From the NCBI RefSeq assembly GCF_030541005.1, contig NZ_JASSVM010000002.1, forward strand, positions 248,001-312,000: 64,000 bases of DNA, written 5' to 3'. A program made the translations under genes and the position numbers. This stretch comes from Marinobacter sp. SS5-14b (GTDB lineage Bacteria; Pseudomonadota; Gammaproteobacteria; Pseudomonadales; Oleiphilaceae). The first letter of the stretch is position 1. The number at the start of each line of letters is the position of its first letter. The notes under the pieces were generated by a model, which was not told the origin of the DNA, searched no databases, and saw only the letters and a program-made list of their open reading frames with translations. Shown piece after piece: positions 28,094-36,426 of this stretch.

Positions 28094-30139
28094 ATGAATA
28101 ACCCGCTTTTGACAGATGACTTGTTGCCGAAGTTCGGCCACATCCGCACCGAGCACATGGAAACGGCGATTGACCAGATTCTCAGCGAAAACCGCGTGAA
28201 AATTCAGGAGCTGGCGCAGCAGGACGATCCCACCTGGGACACCCTCGCCCAGCCCATGCAGGCTTTGGAAAACAACCTCAGCAACGCCTGGTCGGTGATT
28301 TCGCACCTCAATGGTGTAATGAACAACGACGACCTGCGCAAGGTGTACAAGAACTGCTTGGAGAAGCTGACCGAGTACAGTACCGAAGTCAGCCAGAACG
28401 GTGCCCTGTGTGAAGCCTACAAGAAACTGGCCGCACGGGAGGATTTCAAGGAATTGAGTGAACCCCAGCGCAAGTCCATTGAAAATATCCTGCGGGATTT
28501 CCGTCTGGGTGGTGTGGACCTTCCGGAGGACAAGAAGAAGCGTTATGCGGATTTGTCCCGGGAGCTGGCGGAGTTGTCCAACAAGTTCAGCGACAACGTG
28601 CTGGATGCTACCCAGCATTGGTTCAAGCATATTACTGATGTAGACGAGCTTTCGGGCCTGCCGGAAACGGCCATCGAGGGCGCGAAGCAGGCGGCCCGGC
28701 AGAAGGAGCTGGAGGGTTATGTGATTACCCTGGATTTCCCCAGTTTCCACCCGGTAATGACCTACTGCAATAACCGGGAACTGCGCCGGGAGGTTTATGA
28801 GGCGTTTGTCACTCGCGCCTCCGATCAGGGCCCGGATGCGGCCACTTGGGACAACACGCCGGTGATGGGAGAAATCCTCAAGCGTCGTCACGCCCTGGCC
28901 CAACTGCTCGGGTTTGATAATTATGCGGAGCGGTCTCTGGCTACCAAGATGGCCCGTACTACCGACGAGGTGCTGGATTTCCTGAACCAGCTGGCGGGCA
29001 AGTCGAAGCCTCAGGCAGAGAAGGAAATTGCCGAGCTGAAGGCGTTTGTGAAAGACGAGCACGGCGTGGACGACTTGCAGGCCTGGGACATCGGCTACTA
29101 CAGCGAGAAGCTGCGCCAGAAGCAGTACGACATCTCCCCGGAAACCCTGCGGCCCTGGTTCCCTGTGGATAAAGTGGTGCCGGGCCTGTTCCGGGTGGCG
29201 GAGAAGCTGTTTGATGTGCAGATTGAAGCGCACACAGACGTCGAAACCTGGCATGAAGACGCCAAGGCCTACTGCATCAGCCGCAATGGCCAGCCCATCG
29301 CCTGGTTCTACCTGGACCTGTTCGCACGTCAGGGCAAGCGTGGCGGTGCCTGGATGGCCGACTGCCGGGTACGCTGGCGCGATATGCGGGGCAAGCTGCA
29401 GCTGCCGGTGGCGTTCCTGACCTGTAACTTCACCCCGCCGGTGGATGGCAAGCCGTCGCTGCTGACCCACGACGAAGTCACCACCCTGTTCCACGAATTC
29501 GGCCACGGCCTGCACCACATGCTCACGCAGGTGGAGGTGATGGACGTATCCGGCATCAACGGCGTGGCCTGGGATGCGGTGGAGCTGCCCAGCCAGTTCC
29601 TGGAAAACTGGTGCTGGAACCCGGAATCCCTGGCCCTGATTGCCAGCCACCACGAAACCGGCGAACCGCTGCCGGAAGACCTGCTGCAGAAATTGCTGGC
29701 GGCCAAGAACTTCCAGTCCGGCATGGGCATGGTGCGCCAGCTGGAATTCTCGCTGTTCGATTTCCGCCTGCATGCGGAATTCACCGACGAAGCCCCCACC
29801 AACCCGCTGGACATGCACCGCAAGGTGCGGGAAGACATTGCAGTGGTGCAGTCGCCGGAATTCAACCGCTTCCCCAACGGCTTCTCCCACATCTTCGCCG
29901 GCGGTTACGCCGCGGGCTACTACAGCTACAAGTGGGCGGAAGTGCTGGCAGCGGATGCCTTCTCGTTGTTCGAAGAGAAAGGCATCTTCGACCCGGAAAC
30001 CGGCCAGGCCTTCCTGCACAACATCCTGGAAAAAGGCGGCTCCCAGGAGCCCATGGAACTGTTCAAAGCCTTCCGGGGCCGCGAACCGCAGGTGGATGCC
30101 CTGCTGAAACAAACCGGCATCACGGACGAAGCTGCCTGA
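28094..30139 (+). CDS. prlC: Oligopeptidase A (M3 family zinc peptidase)
   Basis: 681-aa cytoplasmic metallopeptidase that degrades signal peptides and oligopeptides. The zinc site HEFGHGLHHM is at about 467-476, with the third ligand Glu in the downstream WDAVELPSQFLENW segment. Length and the N-terminus NPLLTDDLLPKFGHIRTEHM are typical. GAGAAGGGGAC precedes the ATG. The yheV-like gene follows at 55 nt. Confidence 0.97.
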   Translation: MNNPLLTDDLLPKFGHIRTEHMETAIDQILSENRVKIQELAQQDDPTWDTLAQPMQALENNLSNAWSVISHLNGVMNNDDLRKVYKNCLEKLTEYSTEVSQNGALCEAYKKLAAREDFKELSEPQRKSIENILRDFRLGGVDLPEDKKKRYADLSRELAELSNKFSDNVLDATQHWFKHITDVDELSGLPETAIEGAKQAARQKELEGYVITLDFPSFHPVMTYCNNRELRREVYEAFVTRASDQGPDAATWDNTPVMGEILKRRHALAQLLGFDNYAERSLATKMARTTDEVLDFLNQLAGKSKPQAEKEIAELKAFVKDEHGVDDLQAWDIGYYSEKLRQKQYDISPETLRPWFPVDKVVPGLFRVAEKLFDVQIEAHTDVETWHEDAKAYCISRNGQPIAWFYLDLFARQGKRGGAWMADCRVRWRDMRGKLQLPVAFLTCNFTPPVDGKPSLLTHDEVTTLFHEFGHGLHHMLTQVEVMDVSGINGVAWDAVELPSQFLENWCWNPESLALIASHHETGEPLPEDLLQKLLAAKNFQSGMGMVRQLEFSLFDFRLHAEFTDEAPTNPLDMHRKVREDIAVVQSPEFNRFPNGFSHIFAGGYAAGYYSYKWAEVLAADAFSLFEEKGIFDPETGQAFLHNILEKGGSQEPMELFKAFRGREPQVDALLKQTGITDEAA

Positions 30140-30194
30140 TACAATCCACCCCGGTTGTCGTATCGGCAACCGGGTGTTCTTCTGGAGTAACGTT

Positions 30195-30452
30195 ATGGCA
30201 AGTCCGAAACGCTTCATCGCCGGCGCCGTGTGCCCCCGCTGCGCCGAGATGGACAAAATCACCATGTTCACCACCGACGCCGGCGACCAGGTTCGCGAGT
30301 GCGTGGCCTGCGGCTACACCGATGCGTTGTCCGACCAGCCCCAGCCCGAGGCCCCGGAAATAGAAACGCGGGTAAACAAAAAGGGCAACACCGATGACCA
30401 TACTGTCAAACAGGTGGTGTTCTTTAAGTCCGGCTCTGACTCTGGAGAATAG
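30195..30452 (+). CDS. YheV-like zinc-ribbon protein
   Basis: 85 aa from the ATG at 30195, with GGAG upstream. Two knuckles, CPRCAEMDK (residues 13-16) and CVACGY, form a probable structural zinc ribbon; the C-terminal VKQVVFFK is characteristic of the family. Function is unknown. Placement directly after prlC is conserved in pseudomonads. A long hairpin repeat begins 37 nt after its stop. Confidence 0.88.
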   Translation: MASPKRFIAGAVCPRCAEMDKITMFTTDAGDQVRECVACGYTDALSDQPQPEAPEIETRVNKKGNTDDHTVKQVVFFKSGSDSGE

Positions 30453-30488
30453 GTCTGGCTTGGGCCCTAGCCTGCCGGTTTTGGGGGG

Positions 30489-30582
30489 TTAGAGGCCACG
30501 GGGGTGCTTTTCTTCCGGGAAAAACAACTCGCTTCGCTCAGACATCTTTTTCCCTGCAGAAAAGCACCCCCGCACCCTCTAA
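30489..30582 (+). repeat. Long hairpin repeat, copy 1 (loop core AACTCGCTTCGCTCAGACAT)
   Basis: Arms 30489-30524 and 30547-30582 pair over 36 positions with about six mismatches and enclose the core CAACTCGCTTCGCTCAGACATC. Arm design: G-rich, GCTTTTC, a small TTCCGGGAA block, A-tract. It is 36 nt after the yheV-like stop. It forms a converging pair with copy 2. Confidence 0.85.
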
Positions 30583-30697
30583 GCCTGACAGCACGAAAAT
30601 CGCTTGTTGAAAGACTCTGATTTTTCGGGAGATGGTTGGCGGGGTTGTTTCTTTGTTTCTTCTCTTCCTTCCGTACCCCTTATTGGTACGACGTGAG

Positions 30698-30782
30698 GGG
30701 GTGGGTCAGGTTTTTTTCCGCCGGAAATGGATGTTTGAGCGCAGCGAGTTGCATTTCCAAGGGAAAAAACCTGACCCACCCC
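30698..30782 (-). repeat. Long hairpin repeat, copy 2 (inverted core)
   Basis: GGGGTGGGTCAGG (30698-30710) pairs with CCTGACCCACCCC (30770-30782), and TTTTTTCC-GGAAATG pairs inward. The core appears as TTTGAGCGCAGCGAGTT on the plus strand, so its orientation is opposite to copy 1. It lies about 94 nt after the stop of the minus-strand antiporter gene. Confidence 0.83.
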
Positions 30783-30801
30783 ATCGCAGCCCCCAAAATC
30801 A

Positions 30802-30849
30802 GCAGGCTACGATCAAGAATATGCCCCCCAAACAGGCAGGCTACGATCA
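30802..30849. repeat. Short direct repeat GCAGGCTACGATCA x2
   Basis: The 14-mer occurs at 30802-30815 and 30836-30849, 34 bp apart, in the non-coding DNA after hairpin copy 2. The rest of the 423-nt gap 30453-30875 holds only the two hairpins and no credible gene. Confidence 0.6.
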
Positions 30850-30875
30850 GGAGGGCAAGCTCCGAAGCAAAACAG

Positions 30876-32198
30876 TCAGAGAACCATGGCCGCCAACCAC
30901 CCGAAGGCGAGCAGAGGCAGGTTGTAGTGCAGGAACGTAGGCACCACGGTATCCCAGATGTGGTTGTGCTGGCCGTCCACGTTCAGACCGGCAGTGGGCC
31001 CAAGGGTGGAATCAGACGCGGGTGAACCCGCATCACCCAGGGCACCGGCGGTGCCGACCAGAGCCACGATGGCCAGGGGGCTGAAACCCAGTTGCAGGGC
31101 CAGCGGCACGTACAGGGCAGCGATGATGGGAATGGTGGAGAACGACGAACCGATACCCATGGTAATCAGCAGGCCGACCACCAGCATCAGCAGCGCGGCC
31201 AGAGCCTTGTTCTCGCCAATGGCGGCAACCGAGCCTTCTACCAGGCTCTTGATCTCGCCGGTTTCCCGCATCACTTCCGCAAAGCCGTTGGCGGCGATCA
31301 TGATGAAGCCGATCATCGCCAGCATCTTCATGCCCTCGGTGAACAGGTCATCGGCTTCTTTCCACTTCACCACACCGGAAACATTGAACAGCACGAAACC
31401 GGCCAGGGCGCCTAGAATCATCGAGCCCAGCCAGAGCTGAACAACAAACGCCACCACAATCGCAGCAAGAGCCATGATCAGCGTCATCGGGTTGTACTTC
31501 ACATCCACCCGCTCGGTTTGCTCGATGCGCTTGAGGTCATAGCCGCGGCCCCCCCGGTAGCTGAAGAACACCGCGACCAGCAAACCGATGAACATACCCA
31601 GAGCCGGGAGAGCCATAGCGGACATGACGTTCAGCTCGCTGGCGTCCACGCCATTGTCCGCCACATTAGCGAGCAAAATGTCGTTCAGGTAAATACCGCC
31701 AAAGCCTACGGGCAGGAACATGTACGGGGTGATCAGGCCAAAGGTCAGCACACAGGCCACCAGGCGGCGATCCATCTGGAGTTTTGCCATCACATACAGC
31801 AGGGGTGGAACCACCAGCGGAATGAACGCGATGTGGATGGGCAGAATGTTCTGGGAAGAAACCGCCACCGCCAGCAGCAAGCCGATGATCATGTAACGGA
31901 TACCGTTTGCGGCGTCGCCTTGATCCTGCCGGCCTACCATGACCAGTGCCTTGTCAGCCAAGGCGTGGGCCAGGCCGGATTTGCCGATGGCAACGGCGAA
32001 CGCACCGAGCGTGGCATAAGCCAATGCCACTTTTGCGCCGCCCTCCAGGCCGGTGTTAAACGAATTGATGGTGGCTTCAAGAGACAGGCCCCCGATCAGG
32101 CCACCGGAAATGGCGCCAATGATCAGGGCAACGACAACGTGGATGCGGCACAGGCTCAATACGAGCATGATCAGTACCGCGGCTACAACGGCATTCAT
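30876..32198 (-). CDS. Na+/H+ antiporter family (NhaC-like) membrane transporter
   Basis: 440 aa from the ATG at 32196-32198, preceded by CGGAG; an upstream in-frame start is unlikely. There are about 11 hydrophobic helices, including the re-entrant-type stretches [21 protein letters not shown] and [18 protein letters not shown]-terminal [21 protein letters not shown] is typical of the YuiF-like group of the ion-transporter superfamily, annotated as sodium/proton antiporters or amino-acid transporters. The substrate cannot be fixed from sequence. It is a single gene. Confidence 0.85.
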   Translation of the reverse strand: MNAVVAAVLIMLVLSLCRIHVVVALIIGAISGGLIGGLSLEATINSFNTGLEGGAKVALAYATLGAFAVAIGKSGLAHALADKALVMVGRQDQGDAANGIRYMIIGLLLAVAVSSQNILPIHIAFIPLVVPPLLYVMAKLQMDRRLVACVLTFGLITPYMFLPVGFGGIYLNDILLANVADNGVDASELNVMSAMALPALGMFIGLLVAVFFSYRGGRGYDLKRIEQTERVDVKYNPMTLIMALAAIVVAFVVQLWLGSMILGALAGFVLFNVSGVVKWKEADDLFTEGMKMLAMIGFIMIAANGFAEVMRETGEIKSLVEGSVAAIGENKALAALLMLVVGLLITMGIGSSFSTIPIIAALYVPLALQLGFSPLAIVALVGTAGALGDAGSPASDSTLGPTAGLNVDGQHNHIWDTVVPTFLHYNLPLLAFGWLAAMVL

Positions 32199-32312
32199 GG
32201 CAAACTCCGGGTAGGAATTGTAGGTTAACCGGCGCTTTTTGAGCGCTGGCAGCACGAAAAGTGGGCTAATGTGCAGGAAATGGCGGCAGCAGTCAAAGCG
32301 GTTGTGTAACGG

Positions 32313-32543
32313 TCACTGGGAATCAACCCGGGCGAATCTGGGAACCAGTTCACCGGCGACTTCTACGGTCTCACGGAACATGGCTAGCGGCCTTACCCAC
32401 AGGCTGTGGTCGCCGTACAGGCAGCGGTAGACCACCATGGGCTCTTCCGTTTCGCTGTGCCGGGCCACGCCGATGACGTCGTAATCCTGGCCCTTGTAGT
32501 GGCGGTAGCGGCCGGGCGTGATGGCCTGGGAGGATCGGTTCAT
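32313..32543 (-). CDS. DUF1653 domain protein
   Basis: A 76-aa protein, ITPGRYRHYKGQDYDVIGVARHSETEEPMVVYRCLYGDHSLWVRPLAMF, which is the complete DUF1653 fold (small beta-barrel). Function is unknown. ATG at 32541-32543. It stands between the antiporter (-) and the 7TM-DISM gene (+). Confidence 0.88.
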   Translation of the reverse strand: MNRSSQAITPGRYRHYKGQDYDVIGVARHSETEEPMVVYRCLYGDHSLWVRPLAMFRETVEVAGELVPRFARVDSQ

Positions 32544-32842
32544 GTGGTTGCCTTATCAAAAGAATGAACAATGTTTCAAAAAGTTGCGAATATTGCCTAA
32601 TAAACCGCACGGCGAATAACTAGACTGTTCAGAAAGCAACCAAAGAAATATTGGTTTCTTTTGGCTTTTATGCGCTTACTTGCAGTGCTGGTGTCGAGGC
32701 TGGGCAGATAGACGATATCCTGCTGTCCGCAGATGATCAATGGCGGGGTGGTTGAGCCCAACGAGGTGCTGGACGGGGACGCGTGCCGGATATCCGGCTA
32801 CACTAGAGTTATCTCCTTTTACTGGACAACGGATACGTATTA
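32544..32842. promoter_or_regulatory. Gene-free 299 nt between DUF1653 and the 7TM-DISM gene
   Basis: An AT-rich half (32544-32680) next to the DUF1653 start, then a GC-richer half. It presumably carries divergent promoters; I see no convincing -35/-10 pair or dyad. Confidence 0.3.
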
Positions 32843-34639
32843 ATGGGGCTATCCCGCCGTTTACTGAACATCAGTCTGGTTATGCTGTTGTGGCTGACGA
32901 GTGCCGTGGTGGTGGCAGACCCGGTGGCTTTTCAGTGGCTGGAAGCACCTTCGGATGAGCTCAGTCTTGCCGAGGTTCAATCCGCTTCTGATGACCAGTG
33001 GCAGTCGATAGCGGCGGGCGAGACCCTTAACCAGGGCTTCAGCGACGGCACCTTCTGGTTAAAAGTGCCGGTGCCCCCGGAGCCGGTCAACCGGGTGCTC
33101 GAAATCAGCTATCCCCTGCTGGATATCGTGTCGGTGCACTGGGAGACCGCAGGCCGAATAGTTGAGACCCATCACACGGGTGACACCCTGCCGTTCAGCA
33201 GTCGGCCCATTGTGCACCGTAACTTTGTTTTCCTGGTCCCCTCCCTGACCGAACCGGCCACTGCCTGGATTCGGATACGCACCCAGGGTTCGATACAGGT
33301 TCCGGTATCGGTAACCCCCTCGGCAGCATTTCTGGCCAACGAACAGATTTCCTTTGGCTGGCAGGCGATGTTTGTCGGCATTGTGTTCTCTCTGGCCCTG
33401 TACAACCTGTTCCTGTTTGCCATCGTGCGGCACGTAACCTATTTATGGTACGTACTGGCGGTTGTCGCCACAGGCCTTGTGCAGTTGAATTTCAATGGCT
33501 TGCTGTTCCAGTGGTTGTGGCCTGACTCGCCTGACATTAACCGCTTTTTTACGGTACCTGCGGTGGGAGTCGCGTTGTTCTGCGCAGTGACCTTCTCCAT
33601 GAAGTTTCTGGCCATTCGCCACTACAGTCTCTGGAGCCACCGGTTGTATCAGATGTTTCGCCTGGTGGCGCTGATCACGGTGTTTTACGGGTTATTCGGG
33701 CCTTATCAGTCGGGCATTATGTTGGTTAGTGCCATGGCTGCCGTTATCACACCGGTTGCCTGGGCGGTCGGTCTCTTGATTTGGCGCCGGGGCCAGGTGC
33801 TGGCAGGGTTCTATGTATTGGCGTGGACGCCGTTATTGATCGGCCATCTGGTGCTTGCTATCAGTAAGCTGGGCTGGATACCCCGCAGCCCGTTTACCGA
33901 ATTGGCCCCCCAGGCGGGGGTGGCGATGGAGGCGGTTCTGTTGTCCTTCGCCCTCGCCTACCGGATTAACCTGGAGCGCCAGCGCCGGCAGGCCGCCCAG
34001 GAGCATGCACTGGATGTTCAGAGGCAGGCCAACCTGACCCTCGAAACACGGGTGCAGGAACGTACCGAAGAATTGCAGGAGGCAAATGAACAGCTGAAGG
34101 CCATCAGCCTGACAGACGGGCTGACTCACGTTGCCAACCGTCGTCGGTTTGATGAAAAGCTGGCGATTGAATGGAATCGGGCTTTGCGGCACGAGCAGCC
34201 TTTAAGCCTGGTGTTGATGGACATTGATCACTTCAAACAGGTGAACGACAGCATGGGGCATCTGGTCGGTGACGATTGCCTGGTGGCGTTGGCGGAGGTC
34301 TTTAAAAACGAAATCCAGCGTTCCGGTGATCTGATTGCCCGCTATGGCGGTGAGGAATTCGCCGCGTTACTGCCGTCCACCGAGAGTGAAGGTGCTTTTT
34401 TGGTTGCTGAGAGGTTGCGGCAGGCGGTTGCCCGAACACCGGTGTACACCGGGGATGACATGGTACCGGTCAGCCTCACCATCAGTGTTGGCGTGGCAAC
34501 GCTGATGCCTGACCAGGGCGCTTCCAGCCAGGAGCTTATACGGTATGCCGATGAGGCTCTTTATGCAGCGAAGGCCAGCGGCCGGAACCGGGTGGTCGTA
34601 TGGAGTGAAGACCAGGTCGCTCCGACCACCCACGCCTGA
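32843..34639 (+). CDS. 7TM-DISM sensor diguanylate cyclase
   Basis: 598 aa. A signal peptide (to about 26) is followed by a periplasmic 7TMR-DISMED2 carbohydrate-binding-like domain (about 33-165, with FWLKVPVP and AWIRIRTQGS). Seven transmembrane helices at about 175-380 lead through a coiled coil (LETRVQERTEELQEANEQLK) to a GGDEF domain with DGLTHVANRR and RYGGEEFAALL. GGEEF is an active-type signature, so it should make c-di-GMP in response to an external ligand. It is a single gene, convergent with doxX. Confidence 0.93.
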   Translation: MGLSRRLLNISLVMLLWLTSAVVVADPVAFQWLEAPSDELSLAEVQSASDDQWQSIAAGETLNQGFSDGTFWLKVPVPPEPVNRVLEISYPLLDIVSVHWETAGRIVETHHTGDTLPFSSRPIVHRNFVFLVPSLTEPATAWIRIRTQGSIQVPVSVTPSAAFLANEQISFGWQAMFVGIVFSLALYNLFLFAIVRHVTYLWYVLAVVATGLVQLNFNGLLFQWLWPDSPDINRFFTVPAVGVALFCAVTFSMKFLAIRHYSLWSHRLYQMFRLVALITVFYGLFGPYQSGIMLVSAMAAVITPVAWAVGLLIWRRGQVLAGFYVLAWTPLLIGHLVLAISKLGWIPRSPFTELAPQAGVAMEAVLLSFALAYRINLERQRRQAAQEHALDVQRQANLTLETRVQERTEELQEANEQLKAISLTDGLTHVANRRRFDEKLAIEWNRALRHEQPLSLVLMDIDHFKQVNDSMGHLVGDDCLVALAEVFKNEIQRSGDLIARYGGEEFAALLPSTESEGAFLVAERLRQAVARTPVYTGDDMVPVSLTISVGVATLMPDQGASSQELIRYADEALYAAKASGRNRVVVWSEDQVAPTTHA

Positions 34640-34642
34640 GCG

Positions 34643-35029
34643 TCAGTTCTTGAGTTTGTACTTTCCCGGCCCCAGGAAAATCATCGCTACGGCAGTAAAC
34701 AGGAAGAAGCCCTGAAGCTCCAGAGACCAGCCTCCGCTGCTGTTCAGGGTTAGCAGCTGATGGCCATGAACCAGTGCGATGGCGACGATCATGTTGAACA
34801 CGATAATCAGTGCGCCAATCCGTGTCTGGTAACCGAGGATCACCATCAATGGCGCAAGGATTTCTCCGATGTAGACGCCATAGGCGAGGATCGTTGGTAA
34901 GCCATGGCTCGCCAACTGGCTTTCGACGAAACCAATGCCGTTCAGAAGTTTCGCCACACCGTGAAACAGCAGCAGGCCGCCAAGTGTGAGCCGGATTATC
35001 AGTTTTCCAAGGTCCGCGTTGTCCAGCAA
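34643..35029 (-). CDS. DoxX family membrane protein
   Basis: 128 aa with four hydrophobic helices. GKLIIRLTLGGLLLFHGVAKL at the N-terminus and ILAPLMVILGYQTRIGAL are typical of DoxX/DoxD-like proteins. Physiological function is not settled for the family. Its stop is 4 nt from the end of the convergent 7TM-DISM gene. Confidence 0.85.
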   Translation of the reverse strand: MLDNADLGKLIIRLTLGGLLLFHGVAKLLNGIGFVESQLASHGLPTILAYGVYIGEILAPLMVILGYQTRIGALIIVFNMIVAIALVHGHQLLTLNSSGGWSLELQGFFLFTAVAMIFLGPGKYKLKN

Positions 35030-35104
35030 GAGTGTATTCTCCGGGGTGGTTCAGAAAAGCGTGAATTATTCAGGAGCCGCAGTTTAGCGGGTTACTCGGT
35101 GCCC

Positions 35105-35551
35105 TTAAAGGTGGCGGATATCCGGGTACAGTGGTATCAGAGCTTTTAGCAGTCGATTCTGGGCGCCGGTGGGAACCTGGTTTTGTTCCATAGCGAGAAT
35201 CAGGTTCTCTGTCAGAGCGTTGAACTGGGTGTCGGTAATGGCCATGTCGGCGTGCAGTTTTCTCATATCACGGCCGGTGTAGGTGCATGGGCCACCGCTG
35301 AGCTCGCAGAGCTGGTCTGTCAGATTGCGATGGAACTGTTTTACATCAGTGCCTTTGAACGCCTGATTGATGCGTTCATCGTCCACAATCAGATACAGCA
35401 GGTCTTCAACAATGTTGGCGATGCCCGCGCGCTGGCCCAACTGCTGGTACAGGCTCTGATCTGGCTGGGCGGGTGATAACTGGCAGCCGGTGGTCAGGAC
35501 CGTCAGCACAAGAGCCCAGAACAGTCGTAAGTGCGTTGCGTGTGCCAGCAT
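35105..35551 (-). CDS. Lipoprotein-like group 1 truncated haemoglobin
   Basis: 148 aa. An N-terminal hydrophobic segment ending TTGC (Cys23) looks like a lipoprotein signal, although Thr at -3 is atypical. Residues 34-148 form a truncated-haemoglobin fold: YQQLGQRAGI, FHRNLTDQLCELSGGPCTYTG, then RDMRKLHADMAIT with His100 as proximal haem ligand. An exported, membrane-tethered globin would meet O2 or NO in the periplasm. Its ATG overlaps the DUF3034 stop (TGATG), and it is the last gene of the copper/c-di-GMP operon. Confidence 0.87.
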   Translation of the reverse strand: MLAHATHLRLFWALVLTVLTTGCQLSPAQPDQSLYQQLGQRAGIANIVEDLLYLIVDDERINQAFKGTDVKQFHRNLTDQLCELSGGPCTYTGRDMRKLHADMAITDTQFNALTENLILAMEQNQVPTGAQNRLLKALIPLYPDIRHL

Positions 35552-36426
35552 CAGAAGTTCCCCTGTAAGGCCAGATAGACACCCTGCTGATCGGTCAGTG
35601 AGGCAATATCACCGAGATTGACCCAGGCCGCCGTTAACGATAGCCGGCGGTCCGGAACCCAGGCGACAAACACGTCCCACCAGTCGTTTTCCCCGGCAAA
35701 ACTGAGGTTGTCTGGTTTTTGCCGGTATTCGGCACCCACCAGCCACTCGCGATTGATAAAGAGCCCGGCACTGGCTTCGGCCATCCATTGATAGTGGTTC
35801 TTGCGGTCGCCGCCAAACCCGAGTAGCCCGCCCTGGTTGGCCCGGGTACCACGAACGGTTCCGTTCACCAGCAGGTTGCGGTCAAGAACACTGGCAAAAA
35901 ACACTTTGCTGGCGCTGAATAACAGATCAACACCACTGTCGTCGCGGGCCTCGATGGCCTCCGGCACGGTAAAATCCTGCTGGCGCTTGTATTGAACACC
36001 GGCTGACCACTGCCCCCAGGGATGATAGAGCACGTCGCCGAACAGCCGTATTTTCAGCCCGAACACATCCTGGCGCAGTTCGTCCTGGGCGAGGCCGAAT
36101 TGGTCTTTCAGTACGAAGCCGAGTGTATCCAGGTCAAGAGTCTGGCGAGCGGCGGACACTTCAATCCGGTTGCGCCAGTTCAGGCTGGCGGCTTCAACAG
36201 AGAGGCTGTAGTCATCAACGCGGGTCTGGCTCAGGTTGACGGTGCCACTCCACTCTTCATCGCTGGCGTAGCCACTTAGCAGAGCCCAGGGCACCAGCCC
36301 ACCCCCGGCGGCGCCTTCAATGGTGGTCACGCCGCCGGTGGCCCAGATCCGACTGCCCGGGCTTTTCGCGCAGGCATCGGTTGCACCAAACAACACCAGC
36401 AGGCCAGCCAGAAGGTAGCTATTCAT
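35551..36426 (-). CDS. DUF3034 family exported protein
   Basis: 291 aa with signal peptide (cleavage near ACA-KS). The family signature RIWATGGVTTIEGAAGGGLVPWALLSGY comes directly after it, then alternating beta strands rich in aromatic residues and a C-terminal Phe, as in a small outer-membrane beta-barrel. Function is unknown. It overlaps the GGDEF-EAL gene by 8 nt and the globin gene by 1 nt. Confidence 0.85.
   Translation of the reverse strand: MNSYLLAGLLVLFGATDACAKSPGSRIWATGGVTTIEGAAGGGLVPWALLSGYASDEEWSGTVNLSQTRVDDYSLSVEAASLNWRNRIEVSAARQTLDLDTLGFVLKDQFGLAQDELRQDVFGLKIRLFGDVLYHPWGQWSAGVQYKRQQDFTVPEAIEARDDSGVDLLFSASKVFFASVLDRNLLVNGTVRGTRANQGGLLGFGGDRKNHYQWMAEASAGLFINREWLVGAEYRQKPDNLSFAGENDWWDVFVAWVPDRRLSLTAAWVNLGDIASLTDQQGVYLALQGNF

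Noticed and set aside
27881..30274. A 797-codon open frame antisense to prlC, longer than prlC itself
   Set aside because: Its translation is rich in His, Arg, Gln and Val with no recognisable motif, as expected for the complement of a GC-rich gene; prlC has full family signatures.
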